Assembly (NCBI RefSeq): GCF_000372725.1 | Contig: NW_005199553.1 | Coordinates: 96,609 to 133,827, forward strand | Length of the DNA stretch: 37,219 bases | Reading direction: 5' to 3' | From: Emiliania huxleyi CCMP1516 | Taxonomy: Eukaryota; Haptophyta; Isochrysidales; Noelaerhabdaceae | Shown: in pieces, positions 16,790 to 24,182 of the stretch | Numbering within the stretch: position 1 is the stretch's first letter | Layout: every line of letters begins with the position of its first letter | Made by a program: the position numbers and the translations under genes | Notes under the pieces: generated by a model | Told to the model about the DNA's origin: nothing | The model's input: the letters and a program-made list of their open reading frames with translations, nothing else | Databases searched by the model: none

Positions 16790-18298
16790 ATGACCCAGCT
16801 GAATGGTGAAACGCAGCGGACCGCGATCACCAGCGCGGAAGCACCGTTTCGCATCTTGTACTCCACGCCGGAGTGGCGAGACACGTTTGGGTCCCGTGCT
16901 GATCTCCGGTGCCTCGAGGGTGCAGAGGCGTGGTGCGACGTTCAACTGTCGGGCCTGTTTGCCCAGCTCAAGCTGGGGCACGCCGTGAGCTCGCCACTCT
17001 CCTCGCGGGACCGGCACGGCAATTCCTTTCACCACTTGGCGTCGGCGGCCCCAATCTGCAGTGCGGACGGCAGCATCGCCCTTCTTCGCGTGACGGTCAG
17101 CACCTCCTCGCCGACACCACCCTGCTCCAACTGCGTGGCCGAGGACCTGCAGGGCTGTCCCGCGGTCGACCCGCCCCTCGAGGTCAGCCGGAGCGCCTCC
17201 ATGGGCTCGAGCGAGGCGCTGCTCTCGGCCGACCTCGTGCAGCCCGACTCGCCCGGCGCCGCGGCGTCCTGCGACGACTTTCCGCCCGAGTTTCGGCTCA
17301 CCGCCGGCTCGCTGGACGGAGCCCGTCAGGCGAGCGCCTCGCCGAGCGAGGTCAGCGTCCTCTCGGAGGCGCTGACGGAGCGGGCCGCGCCTTCAGCAGC
17401 GCCCGAGCCGGCGTCCGAGCTCGCCCCCCTCAGCCTGCAGCTCCCTCCCGCCGGCGGCTCCGCCCCGCGCGGCGTCTCGAAGCCTCGCTCGCCTCGCGGC
17501 CGCGGCCAAAAGTCGCCACCCTCGACGACGTCGCGCGCGCCTCGCGCCACCGGCTGGCTCGGCCAGATTGGCGCCTTCGAGGCGTTTGCCTACTGCGGCA
17601 CCGGCTCTCTGCTCGGCCGCAGCGCCGCAAAGCCGGGCCGCAGCAGCCGCGCCTCGAGCCGGCTGGGGCGGCTGGGCCGCAAGGGCGTGGGCGAGGAGGC
17701 CGGGGACGGCGACGGCGAGTGCTGCGCCGGCGAGCCACTCCGCCGCTCAAGCGCCCTCTTGGCAGAGGAGTTGGTGCCGCCTCCGTTTGTGGCGGAGGGC
17801 GGATTCGTGGTGGTGACTGCGGCGGCGCCTCCGTACGTGGTGGAGTGGGCCTCGCCGGGCTGGCTGCAGATGTGCGGCTTCCGCCCCTCCGGCCTCGACG
17901 TCCTCGGCCGCTCCCTGCGCTGCCTGCAGGGCGACCTGACTGACACGGCCGCCGTCGGGCGACTGATGCGCGCCGTCGCGGAGCGCAGGGACGCGCCGGC
18001 GGCGAGGCTGGTCAACTACGACGTGCAGCGGCGCGTACCCTTCGTCCACACGGTGGCGGTCCGCTTCCTCCCTCCCGGCGACGACCCGCAGCGCGGCGCA
18101 GCCTTCATCGCCACCTCCTCTGCGGTGCAGCTGCTGCCGAGCGGCGCCGAGCGGTGGAGCCTCGAGGCGGAGCGCGCGGCGGGCGAGGTTGCGCAGGACG
18201 AGTGCTGGTCGGACGAGTTCGAGGACTACTGGAGCGGGTGGGGCGAGCGCGTCGCGCCGCCCCCCAAGAAGACCGAGGTCGGCCACAAGAAGAGGTGA
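16790..18298 (+). CDS. Protein with two LOV-like PAS domains lacking the canonical photoactive Cys
   Basis: 502 residues from the first ATG in frame. Two regions look like LOV-type PAS domains. PAS-A (about 19-106) runs from FRILYSTPEW through LRCLEG to FHHLASAAPICSADGS. PAS-B (about 337-450) has FVVVTAAAPPYVVEWAS, GRSLRCLQGDLTDTAAV (373-389), LVNYDVQRRVPF (407-418) and a last beta strand AAFIATSSAV. In true LOV photoreceptors the motif is G-R-N-C-R-F-L-Q and the Cys forms the flavin adduct. Here that position is Leu in both domains, and a Cys sits two residues later in place of Phe. The linker of about 230 residues is Ser/Pro/Ala-rich and probably disordered. No kinase or DNA-binding domain is attached. 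A role in flavin or redox sensing is possible but unproven. Confidence 0.75.
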   Translation: MTQLNGETQRTAITSAEAPFRILYSTPEWRDTFGSRADLRCLEGAEAWCDVQLSGLFAQLKLGHAVSSPLSSRDRHGNSFHHLASAAPICSADGSIALLRVTVSTSSPTPPCSNCVAEDLQGCPAVDPPLEVSRSASMGSSEALLSADLVQPDSPGAAASCDDFPPEFRLTAGSLDGARQASASPSEVSVLSEALTERAAPSAAPEPASELAPLSLQLPPAGGSAPRGVSKPRSPRGRGQKSPPSTTSRAPRATGWLGQIGAFEAFAYCGTGSLLGRSAAKPGRSSRASSRLGRLGRKGVGEEAGDGDGECCAGEPLRRSSALLAEELVPPPFVAEGGFVVVTAAAPPYVVEWASPGWLQMCGFRPSGLDVLGRSLRCLQGDLTDTAAVGRLMRAVAERRDAPAARLVNYDVQRRVPFVHTVAVRFLPPGDDPQRGAAFIATSSAVQLLPSGAERWSLEAERAAGEVAQDECWSDEFEDYWSGWGERVAPPPKKTEVGHKKR

Positions 18299-18814
18299 GG
18301 CAGGCCGATGGCCTTGAGGCCCGGGCATCATAAGTGAGAGGCATGCCACTGCGAGCGAGGGCGGAGAACAGTCTTAGTCAATAGCGTAGTGAGTGGATGC
18401 CTAGCAGATGGTGAGCTCTGGCCACTAGTTCGGCCGTCCGTTGGGGGAGCGGAGATTGGACAGAGAGCAGAGCCGCGGGGCGCGCGGGGGCGGCGTCGCG
18501 CCGGCGGGCGAAGAGCAGTCAGGGCACAGGGGCCGCAATTTTGACAGAGATGTCTCGACCGCGCAGTAGTAGCGTTGTGATCGTGTGGGAGTTTGTATTT
18601 TGGCGCCTGAGGGCCGCGGCACGCATGTACATGAGCAAAACCTGTCCCAATGTGGGCGAAAGGCCGAGCCGCGAGCGCCCGCCCGCCCCCCCCCCCCCCT
18701 TCCCTCTCTCTGACAGTAAACGCCGACCTGTACATGCTGAGACCCTTCTTCTGCGTCTGCGCAGTCTCTCGCCTCCCATAAACACATCATGACCCCACAC
18801 CCGCCAGCAGCGCC
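18299..18814. other. Convergent intergenic region with poly-C tract
   Basis: Lies between the stop codons of two convergent genes. It has a run of about 14 C near 18687-18702, and minus-strand frames without recognisable domains. No poly(A) hexamer was recognised for either gene. Confidence 0.45.
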
Positions 18815-19156
18815 TCATGCCTTTGGCACTTTGCACAAGAGCTCCTCCTCTCCGCCGCCGAAGGACTCGACCGGCTCGCAGTCAGCGCCCTCCGCCGGCG
18901 ATTGGCATAAGAACCAGCTCTTCCCGTCAGCCGCCGCTTCCTCGCCGATGAGCACGCAAGCCTCGCCGTCCGAGTCTTCGGCCTCGCCCGACCAGTCCAT
19001 GCTGTAGAAGTTGTCTCTCTCGCGGCTCGCTTTGCGTAGTCCGGCGAGAGTTAAACCCGAGAGGAGCCCGACTATCGGCACCAGCGGCAAGGCGGCCTTG
19101 GGGGGCGGTGCGCGAGGTGAGGGCGATGGCCGGAGGAGGGCGAGATGCAGAACCAT
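18815..19156 (-). CDS. Small membrane-anchored acidic protein of unknown function
   Basis: 113 residues. A basic N-terminus is followed by one hydrophobic segment, PLVPIVGLLSGLTLAGLR (about 24-41), fitting a signal anchor. The rest is acidic, with motifs EACVLIGEE, KSWFLCQSP and ELLCKVPKA (about 65-112), where three Cys recur in similar contexts. The composition is protein-like and the frame is intact, but I do not recognise the family. It is convergent with the tandem PAS gene. It might be a chance frame, though the alternating hydrophobic and Cys pattern argues for a gene. Confidence 0.5.
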   Translation of the reverse strand: MVLHLALLRPSPSPRAPPPKAALPLVPIVGLLSGLTLAGLRKASRERDNFYSMDWSGEAEDSDGEACVLIGEEAAADGKSWFLCQSPAEGADCEPVESFGGGEEELLCKVPKA

Positions 19157-19694
19157 TCAGCAGCCACCACAGCTGGCACCGGCCCCAAATTCGGCTGAGG
19201 GCTGACAAGCTGCCACAGTTCGGGGCGGGCCCGAGTATAGCAAAAAAGCTGTTTTTTTCCTCTAGCGCGAACCTTCACCGTAACTCGCAGCCTCTTCCTC
19301 TTCGTCTTCGACTTCGGCCCCCCACCGCGCTGGAGGCCTCAGGGGCTCGGGCCTGAACTCACTGCGGGAATTTCTCTTTTTGAGCTTAGCCTTCGATGTT
19401 ATGAAACAAACGCAAGGCGGACATGGCATATCGCTCTCGGGCCCACAGACATCCCGCACACTCGCCGCACACCCGCCGCCCCCGCGCGCGCCCCGCCCCG
19501 GCCGGGAGAAAGGGGAGTGACAGTTTGGGATGGCAACAGAACGAGTATGTTGAGTCCTGGCTCAACAACGCAGAGTAAAGGACTTGGGTGGTCCGGCCCA
19601 CAAGTCCGGCTCACGCGCCTCGACTGACCGATCTACCGCACTGGCCACTTCCGCCCCCTCGCTCCCAACCCATCCACCCCGCCCCGGGCCGCGC
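19157..19694. other. Intergenic region upstream of the SRI gene
   Basis: Contains the 5' flank of the small membrane protein gene and short frames on both strands without recognisable features. A TATA-like CTATACT lies on the minus strand (complement of about 19235-19241), roughly 80 bp before the membrane-protein start codon. Confidence 0.4.
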
Positions 19695-19821
19695 CGCGCG
19701 ATCTCGGGCGATCTCGCGCTATCTCGGGCGATCTCGGGGCCGCGCCGCGCTATCTCGGGCGATCTCGCGCTATCTCAGGCGATCTCGGGGCCGCGCCGCG
19801 CTATCTCGGGCGATCTCGGAG
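19695..19821. repeat. Tandem repeat of 10-bp GCGATCTCGG units
   Basis: About twelve units of roughly 10 bp (GCGATCTCGG, GCTATCTCGG and close variants) are grouped into two to three larger blocks separated by GGCCGCGCC. It lies about 200 bp upstream of the SRI-domain start codon. Confidence 0.75.
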
Positions 19822-20020
19822 CGTCGCTCGCGCGGCGTCACACCTGCTCAAAAAGGAAGGAGGTTGGAGGCAGGAGGTCACGCCCCATCCAGAGCGCCGC
19901 CGTCGCCGGGTTTTTGGCCCCCGGGTCGTCGCCCGACGGTTGCTGCGCGGGGCAGCAGACCGTCGGACGGCGCGACGACGCCCCGTCCGGCACGTTTATT
20001 TCTCTTTTTTCGAAGTAAGT

Positions 20021-20095
20021 ATGACGGCTAAACAAGCGCGCTCCGACGAATCGCCGTCTCAAGTCGGCGGCGGCGGCGGTGCCGGCGGCGGCAGC

Positions 20096-20126
<31 letters not shown>

Positions 20127-20534
20127 ATGGCAGCAGAAGCAGGCGACGAGGGAGCAAAAGCGGCAGAGGCGGCGGCAGCGGCAAGAGAAAGAGCAGCGGC
20201 GATGACGACATCGAGCTTAGAGACGAAGTGGTGAGCAAGGTCAAGGCGGGTCTAAAACCCTTCTACCTCGCGGGTCGGATCTCGTCCAAGGATCGTCCAC
20301 CCGTGGCCCAAAAGCCGCGGCGTGCGCCACCGTCTCACCCGCCGCCCGCCCTGCCCGCCCTGACGGCAGGACGACTTCAAATACCTCGCAAAGAAGATAT
20401 CGAAGAAGGTGCTCGAGAAGGAGTCGGGCCCCTGGAGCGAGCGGACGCAGCGCAAGATACACAAGTACGTCGAGGGCACCTTCCAAAAATCGTTTGTGTT
20501 TCAGCGCGCGGCGGGCGAGGAGGAGGAGGACTGA
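20021..20534 (+). CDS. Stand-alone SRI-domain protein
   Basis: 144 residues if exons 20021-20290 and 20370-20534 are joined. The N-terminus is a low-complexity Gly/Ser tract followed by basic RSRRRGSKSGR and GKRKSS, a likely nuclear localisation signal. The C-terminal 75 residues match the SRI (Set2-Rpb1 interacting) domain: VVSKVKAGLKPFYLAGRI, then SSKDDFKYLAKKISKKVL and IHKYVEGTF. SRI domains bind the phosphorylated tail of RNA polymerase II, usually as part of SET2-type histone methyltransferases, but no SET domain is encoded nearby. The 79-nt intron has a clear acceptor (GGCAG), but the frame demands a donor starting GA right after AAG, which is non-canonical. An AATAAA lies 183 nt after the stop. 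Confidence 0.72.
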
Positions 20535-20716
20535 CTCGCAAAGGAGAGGCCGCTTCGAGCGCCGCGTGGAGTGGTGCTCGCGCGTCCCTAAAGGACATGG
20601 TGATGTGTAGTGGCTGCCGGCTCGAGGACCGAGTTTCTTGGTGCGAGCTGTGAGGTTTTCGCGGAGCGACCTGTAGTCGACTGTAGGATTCATTTTTACT
20701 TCAATATTATATTGTC

Positions 20717-20722
20717 AATAAA
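20717..20722 (+). terminator. Poly(A) signal of the SRI gene
   Basis: AATAAA sits in an AT-rich patch (about 20690-20735), a strong contrast to the surrounding GC-rich DNA, about 183 nt after the SRI stop codon. Confidence 0.6.
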
Positions 20723-20762
20723 ATATTCTTGTCTCACTCTCAGCACTCTCACGTCTCAGGGT

Positions 20763-20949
20763 AAAAGAAAGAAAGAAAGAAAACAGACAACCCAAGGGAG
20801 GGATGGGAGGACGGCACGCCGCCACCACACAGGGATTTTAAGGAGAGGACAGGAGTGTGGTGCGGTACCGGTGTAGCCGTCGCCCGCACCCTAACCCTTT
20901 TTGGGCGTCTGGGTCTGCCTCTTCCTATGGTATCTCCCTTCGCAGTCCC
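20763..20949 (-). repeat. Dispersed repeat, copy B (inverted relative to copy A)
   Basis: This is the reverse-complement copy of 16310-16477, with an AAAG microsatellite at its 5' side and one CCCTAACCC. The 39-bp core at about 20807-20845 is identical to copy A. It lies directly downstream of the SRI poly(A) signal. Confidence 0.85.
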
Positions 20950-20972
20950 TCGCCGATTCTCGCGCAACCTTC

Positions 20973-21599
20973 ATGCCACCTCGCGGTCGTCCCACTCTCG
21001 TCGTTCTCCCTCCTGTCGCTTCTTCCTCTGTCGCGTCGCTCTCGTGTCTGCCTCGTCCGCGACGCCGCCGCCGCCTGCCGATCCCTTGCTCTCGCGGCTT
21101 CTCCCGCCTTTCGGCGCAACTCTGCCCTCCTCGCGGCATATTTTGGCCCCTCGAGTTTATCGAGCTCTCCTCGCGCGAGGACGACTCTTCTGACGCCCAC
21201 TGCGATCATTTGCCGCCAAGTCATATCGTTGCTCAGGTCCACTCTCTCTTCGAACACTTGAGAGAGAGAGATTGTTTGAACACTTGTACCTCCACAGATG
21301 ACGCTGGCGCAGGGGTCCCCTTCGGGTGCATCGTGACAGCTGACGACGGGATTACCACTGGGTCCTCCTCGGGTTCGTCTTCCCCGGCTTCCACCCGTTC
21401 GTCTACGTTCAGTACGTTCAGCGTGGCTCACCCTCCATGCGTGCTCGCCGAGCCTCCGCCGCCTCCACCTCCGCCTTCAATCTCAATGTCCCACCCCCCT
21501 GCGCGCGGGCCTTCTAGGCCCGCGGGTAGTCTCCCCCCATCCCCAGGGCCTCCAGGGCTCGCACCTCAACCTCTCAAAGACCAGCGCACAGCGCCATAG
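20973..21599 (+). CDS. Possible Ser/Pro-rich protein, doubtful
   Basis: Open frame of 209 codons starting MPPRGRP, which contains an AT-hook-like RGRP core. The rest is low-complexity: Ser-rich (about 150-180) and Pro-rich (about 185-205). It could be a real gene for a disordered protein, or chance openness in GC-rich DNA. No domain recognised. It sits between the inverted repeat copy B and the oxygenase gene. Confidence 0.22.
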   Translation: MPPRGRPTLVVLPPVASSSVASLSCLPRPRRRRRLPIPCSRGFSRLSAQLCPPRGIFWPLEFIELSSREDDSSDAHCDHLPPSHIVAQVHSLFEHLRERDCLNTCTSTDDAGAGVPFGCIVTADDGITTGSSSGSSSPASTRSSTFSTFSVAHPPCVLAEPPPPPPPPSISMSHPPARGPSRPAGSLPPSPGPPGLAPQPLKDQRTAP

Positions 21600-22158
21600 G
21601 ACGTATTTTCTTGTCAATAACAAGGTCTGTGAACAGACGCTTTATCCATCCTATAGGATTCTTCTCTCGCTCCTCTGCCCGTGCCTTGGTCTTGTCGTTG
21701 TTTCGCATCCTGTTCGCATCCATGTCTGTATGGCGATCGAGGCTGCCTTCCCCACTAACTACCTGTAGTTCACTCGTCACCTCTCCTGCGAGCTCACCCT
21801 CTTTCTTTCGGGTATGGAGTTCGTGAGTGCGGGGTGTGGGAGCATGCCAGTATCCTCGTTTTCTTCTGGGAGGGAGTTTTGTTGTAAAATTCTTCTGGGG
21901 CTCCTTCCCCTTTTACCAACCCAATGTTGGCCGCTTTGTGTATCTCGAGACAGAAGGCCGCCCGCAGGCCTCCCCGAGGGCCCAAGTCAACAATTGGCTT
22001 TCTTTTGGCGGGCAAAACCCAATGGGCCTCGCATAGGGTACCCGACAGGTGGTCGCGCGGCCGCCTCAGTCGCTGTCGTCCACAAAGGAAGTGGCGACGT
22101 CCGGCACTGGCGTTGGAACCCCAAACAGCCAGCAGGCGATCAGGACAAACTTCGCCCT
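21600..22158. other. 5' flank of the oxygenase gene
   Basis: Relatively AT-rich (about 21600-21830), with a TCCTATAGGA palindrome near 21651. The oxygenase frame is open back to 21814, so part of this region could be coding, but the upstream residues show no conserved feature. No other gene recognised. Confidence 0.4.
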
Positions 22159-23055
22159 ATGCTTCGCTCGGTGTGGAGCGCGCCTCACGTGGCTGCGGCG
22201 GCCGCCTCGCTGCATCGCGGCCGCATTGAGTACCAGCGTGGTCGCCACTTTGAGCTCCTCGCGCGAGAGCCAGGGTCCGAGCGGCCCGACCTGCCCATCT
22301 GGGTCTCGTCGCCGCACGCAATCGAGTACGAGCCCGCCGCCGGGCCTGTCGTCAAGCACGAGGTGCCCGGTGTGCGCGGCGCGTTCGTGCTCTCGAACGT
22401 TCTCTCGCTGCGCGAGTCCGAGCAGCTGCTGCGCATGAGCGAGGCGATGGGCTACACGGAGGACGCTCCCGTCTCCCTCGGCCGCCGCATCCGGAGGAAC
22501 TCGAACTGCGTGTGGATCGCCGACGACTCGGTCTGGCTGCCCGTCTGGCGCCGGATAGCGCCTCACCTGCCGCCAGAGGCTGGCGGTGGCCGGCCGGCGG
22601 GCCTCAACCAGAGGTGGCGGCTGTACCGATACGGCGAGAGCGACGTCTTTCGCCTGCACACGGACGGGTCGTGGCCCGGCTCGGCGGCGGGCGACGGGAG
22701 GGTGACGAGGGACGCGTACGGCGACAGGTGGAGTCAGATGACGCTGCTGCTGTACCTCGACGACGACTACGACGGCGGCGAGACGAGCTTCGTCGTGTCG
22801 GAGGAAGGCCTCCCCGCCTCGGCTCACGCGCCCGGCGCGCGGGTGCGGTCCGTCCGAGTGGCGCGAGGCAGCGCGCTCCTCTTCTACCACGGAGAGCACC
22901 CGCTGTCGATGCTCCACGAGGGGTCGCTCGTGAGCAGAGGCGTCAAGACCATCGTCCGCTCCGACGTCCTCTACACCCTGCTCGGCCGGACCCTGCCGGA
23001 CGGCGATTCGGCTGCGCTGCCGCTGGAGCAGCCTCCGCGCGACGAGCTGCGTTAG
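22159..23055 (+). CDS. Prolyl-4-hydroxylase-like 2-oxoglutarate/Fe(II) oxygenase
   Basis: 298 residues from the ATG at 22159 (MLRSVWSAPH). The C-terminal 190 residues match the 2OG-Fe(II) oxygenase fold of the prolyl-4-hydroxylase alpha type: YRYGESDVFRLHTDG gives the His-x-Asp iron ligands (His167, Asp169), DDDYDGGETSF is the conserved strand and turn, and SMLHEGSLVSRGVKTIVRSDVLY (split here as SMLHEGSLVS and RGVKTIVRSD) gives the distal iron ligand His253 and the 2-oxoglutarate-binding Lys263 ten residues later. All key residues are present, so it is probably active. No signal peptide or transmembrane segment is evident, so the substrate (proline on a protein or another side chain) and compartment are unknown. 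The start is uncertain: the frame continues upstream to an ATG at 21814. It is a single exon. Confidence 0.85.
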   Translation: MLRSVWSAPHVAAAAASLHRGRIEYQRGRHFELLAREPGSERPDLPIWVSSPHAIEYEPAAGPVVKHEVPGVRGAFVLSNVLSLRESEQLLRMSEAMGYTEDAPVSLGRRIRRNSNCVWIADDSVWLPVWRRIAPHLPPEAGGGRPAGLNQRWRLYRYGESDVFRLHTDGSWPGSAAGDGRVTRDAYGDRWSQMTLLLYLDDDYDGGETSFVVSEEGLPASAHAPGARVRSVRVARGSALLFYHGEHPLSMLHEGSLVSRGVKTIVRSDVLYTLLGRTLPDGDSAALPLEQPPRDELR

Positions 23056-23576
23056 ACGACGTCTCACATTTTCGCACCCAGTGTGATGACGTGCGGTTGG
23101 TAACCTCACACCCAGGATTTGGAGCACTTTGAGCACTTTGGACAGGCAGGATCGAGGTGCACGCCGCCGAGGCGGTGTCGTCCCCCCTCTCCATTCATCT
23201 CGCTGGGAGACGTCGGCGGTGGTGGCGGTGTCGTGCGAGCCCCACACAAGCTCTGGTTGGTGGGTGGGCGCAGGCAGGGAGGGGCGCGTCGCGCCGCTCG
23301 CTCTAGGAGTACAACTGGTGGTGGGTGGATGGGTGGGTGGGTGGGGGGCATTTGCGGACGGGGGAGGGGCTATTTCCGGATGATGTCGCCGCTCAGCAGG
23401 GGGGGTTAAGATCTATTTAGGATGATGAGCGAAACGGCACAACAAGGCAGACTTCGGGCGCTTTTTGGCCCGCCCTCACCTGCAACTCCTCTCTCCGCGC
23501 AGCGAGCCTTTCCCTCTGGACTGCGCAGGTGGCGAGCAGGTGCCAGCGCTACTCAGAGGCTCTGACGGACGGCGCA
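23056..23576. other. Intergenic region with GGGT-rich tract
   Basis: Contains a run of GGGT units (about 23315-23350) with at least four G-triplets, a candidate G-quadruplex on the + strand. From 23485 pyrimidine-rich sequence ends in GCGCAG just before an open frame, so an upstream exon of the following ORF is possible but not identified. Confidence 0.45.
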
Positions 23577-24182
23577 ATGGTGCACACGCTCAAACTCTCG
23601 CTGAGTGGCGCCACGCTGGGCGACGTTTGCATCTCCGCTACGGATGCGTCGAGAAGTGACACGTTCAAGCAACTGAAGGAGGAGCTGACACGTGTTGATG
23701 ACGGCGAGACGCACGACGTACTCTCGAGCGTGCCGCTGCGCAGCCTTCTCCGGTCCCTGGTGGCCTCCAAGACGCCGAAGGCACTCGCTCAGTTTCTCGG
23801 CAAGCAGGCGCACTCGCAGCTTCACCTCGCTGCAATGATGGCCGGCTTCGTCCCTACTGTGCGAAACGGGGCCGATCGCGCGAACCATGCTGCTATCGCG
23901 CAAGTAGAGATCCGCAAGACGGCGCTTGAGGCACTGCGAACGGGGGCGCCGAACCTCTTCGGTTGGCTTCTGCCAGCGTGGCCGCTCTGCACGGCCCGTG
24001 ACGCTCCCGGGGTGGCGAGAGAGGACGGCTACTCGCGTCTGCCAACGGCGATGGCGCACCGTCCGACGGCGATGGCGCTGCTCCGACGGCGACGGCGAGA
24101 CAAGGCACGTACGCGAGGTGCGGTGGGCGGGACCACGCGGCCGGTCGGAGGCTCGATCGCGGCCGCTCTGCACGGCCCGTGA
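23577..24182 (+). CDS. Unknown ORF whose 3' end runs into the satellite
   Basis: 201 codons from the first ATG (MVHTLKLSLSG). The first 134 or so residues are unlike the satellite and look protein-like: a mixed beta/alpha start, then TFKQLKEELTRVDD, LRSLLRSLVASKTPKALAQFL and AAIAQVEIRKTALEALRTG, which fit amphipathic helices. No family recognised. The last 67 or so residues are encoded by the first satellite unit, and the stop TGA is the one found at every unit boundary. Either an unrelated gene was truncated by the satellite, or an intron donor before 23977 skips it. An acceptor-like GCGCAG at 23523-23528 allows an upstream exon, with the frame open from there. Confidence 0.4.
   Translation: MVHTLKLSLSGATLGDVCISATDASRSDTFKQLKEELTRVDDGETHDVLSSVPLRSLLRSLVASKTPKALAQFLGKQAHSQLHLAAMMAGFVPTVRNGADRANHAAIAQVEIRKTALEALRTGAPNLFGWLLPAWPLCTARDAPGVAREDGYSRLPTAMAHRPTAMALLRRRRRDKARTRGAVGGTTRPVGGSIAAALHGP

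Noticed and set aside
19940..20653. Single 237-codon frame read straight through the SRI gene
   Set aside because: After SSKD the frame becomes Pro/Arg low complexity, while the SRI motif continues in another frame after a clear acceptor, so an intron is the better reading.
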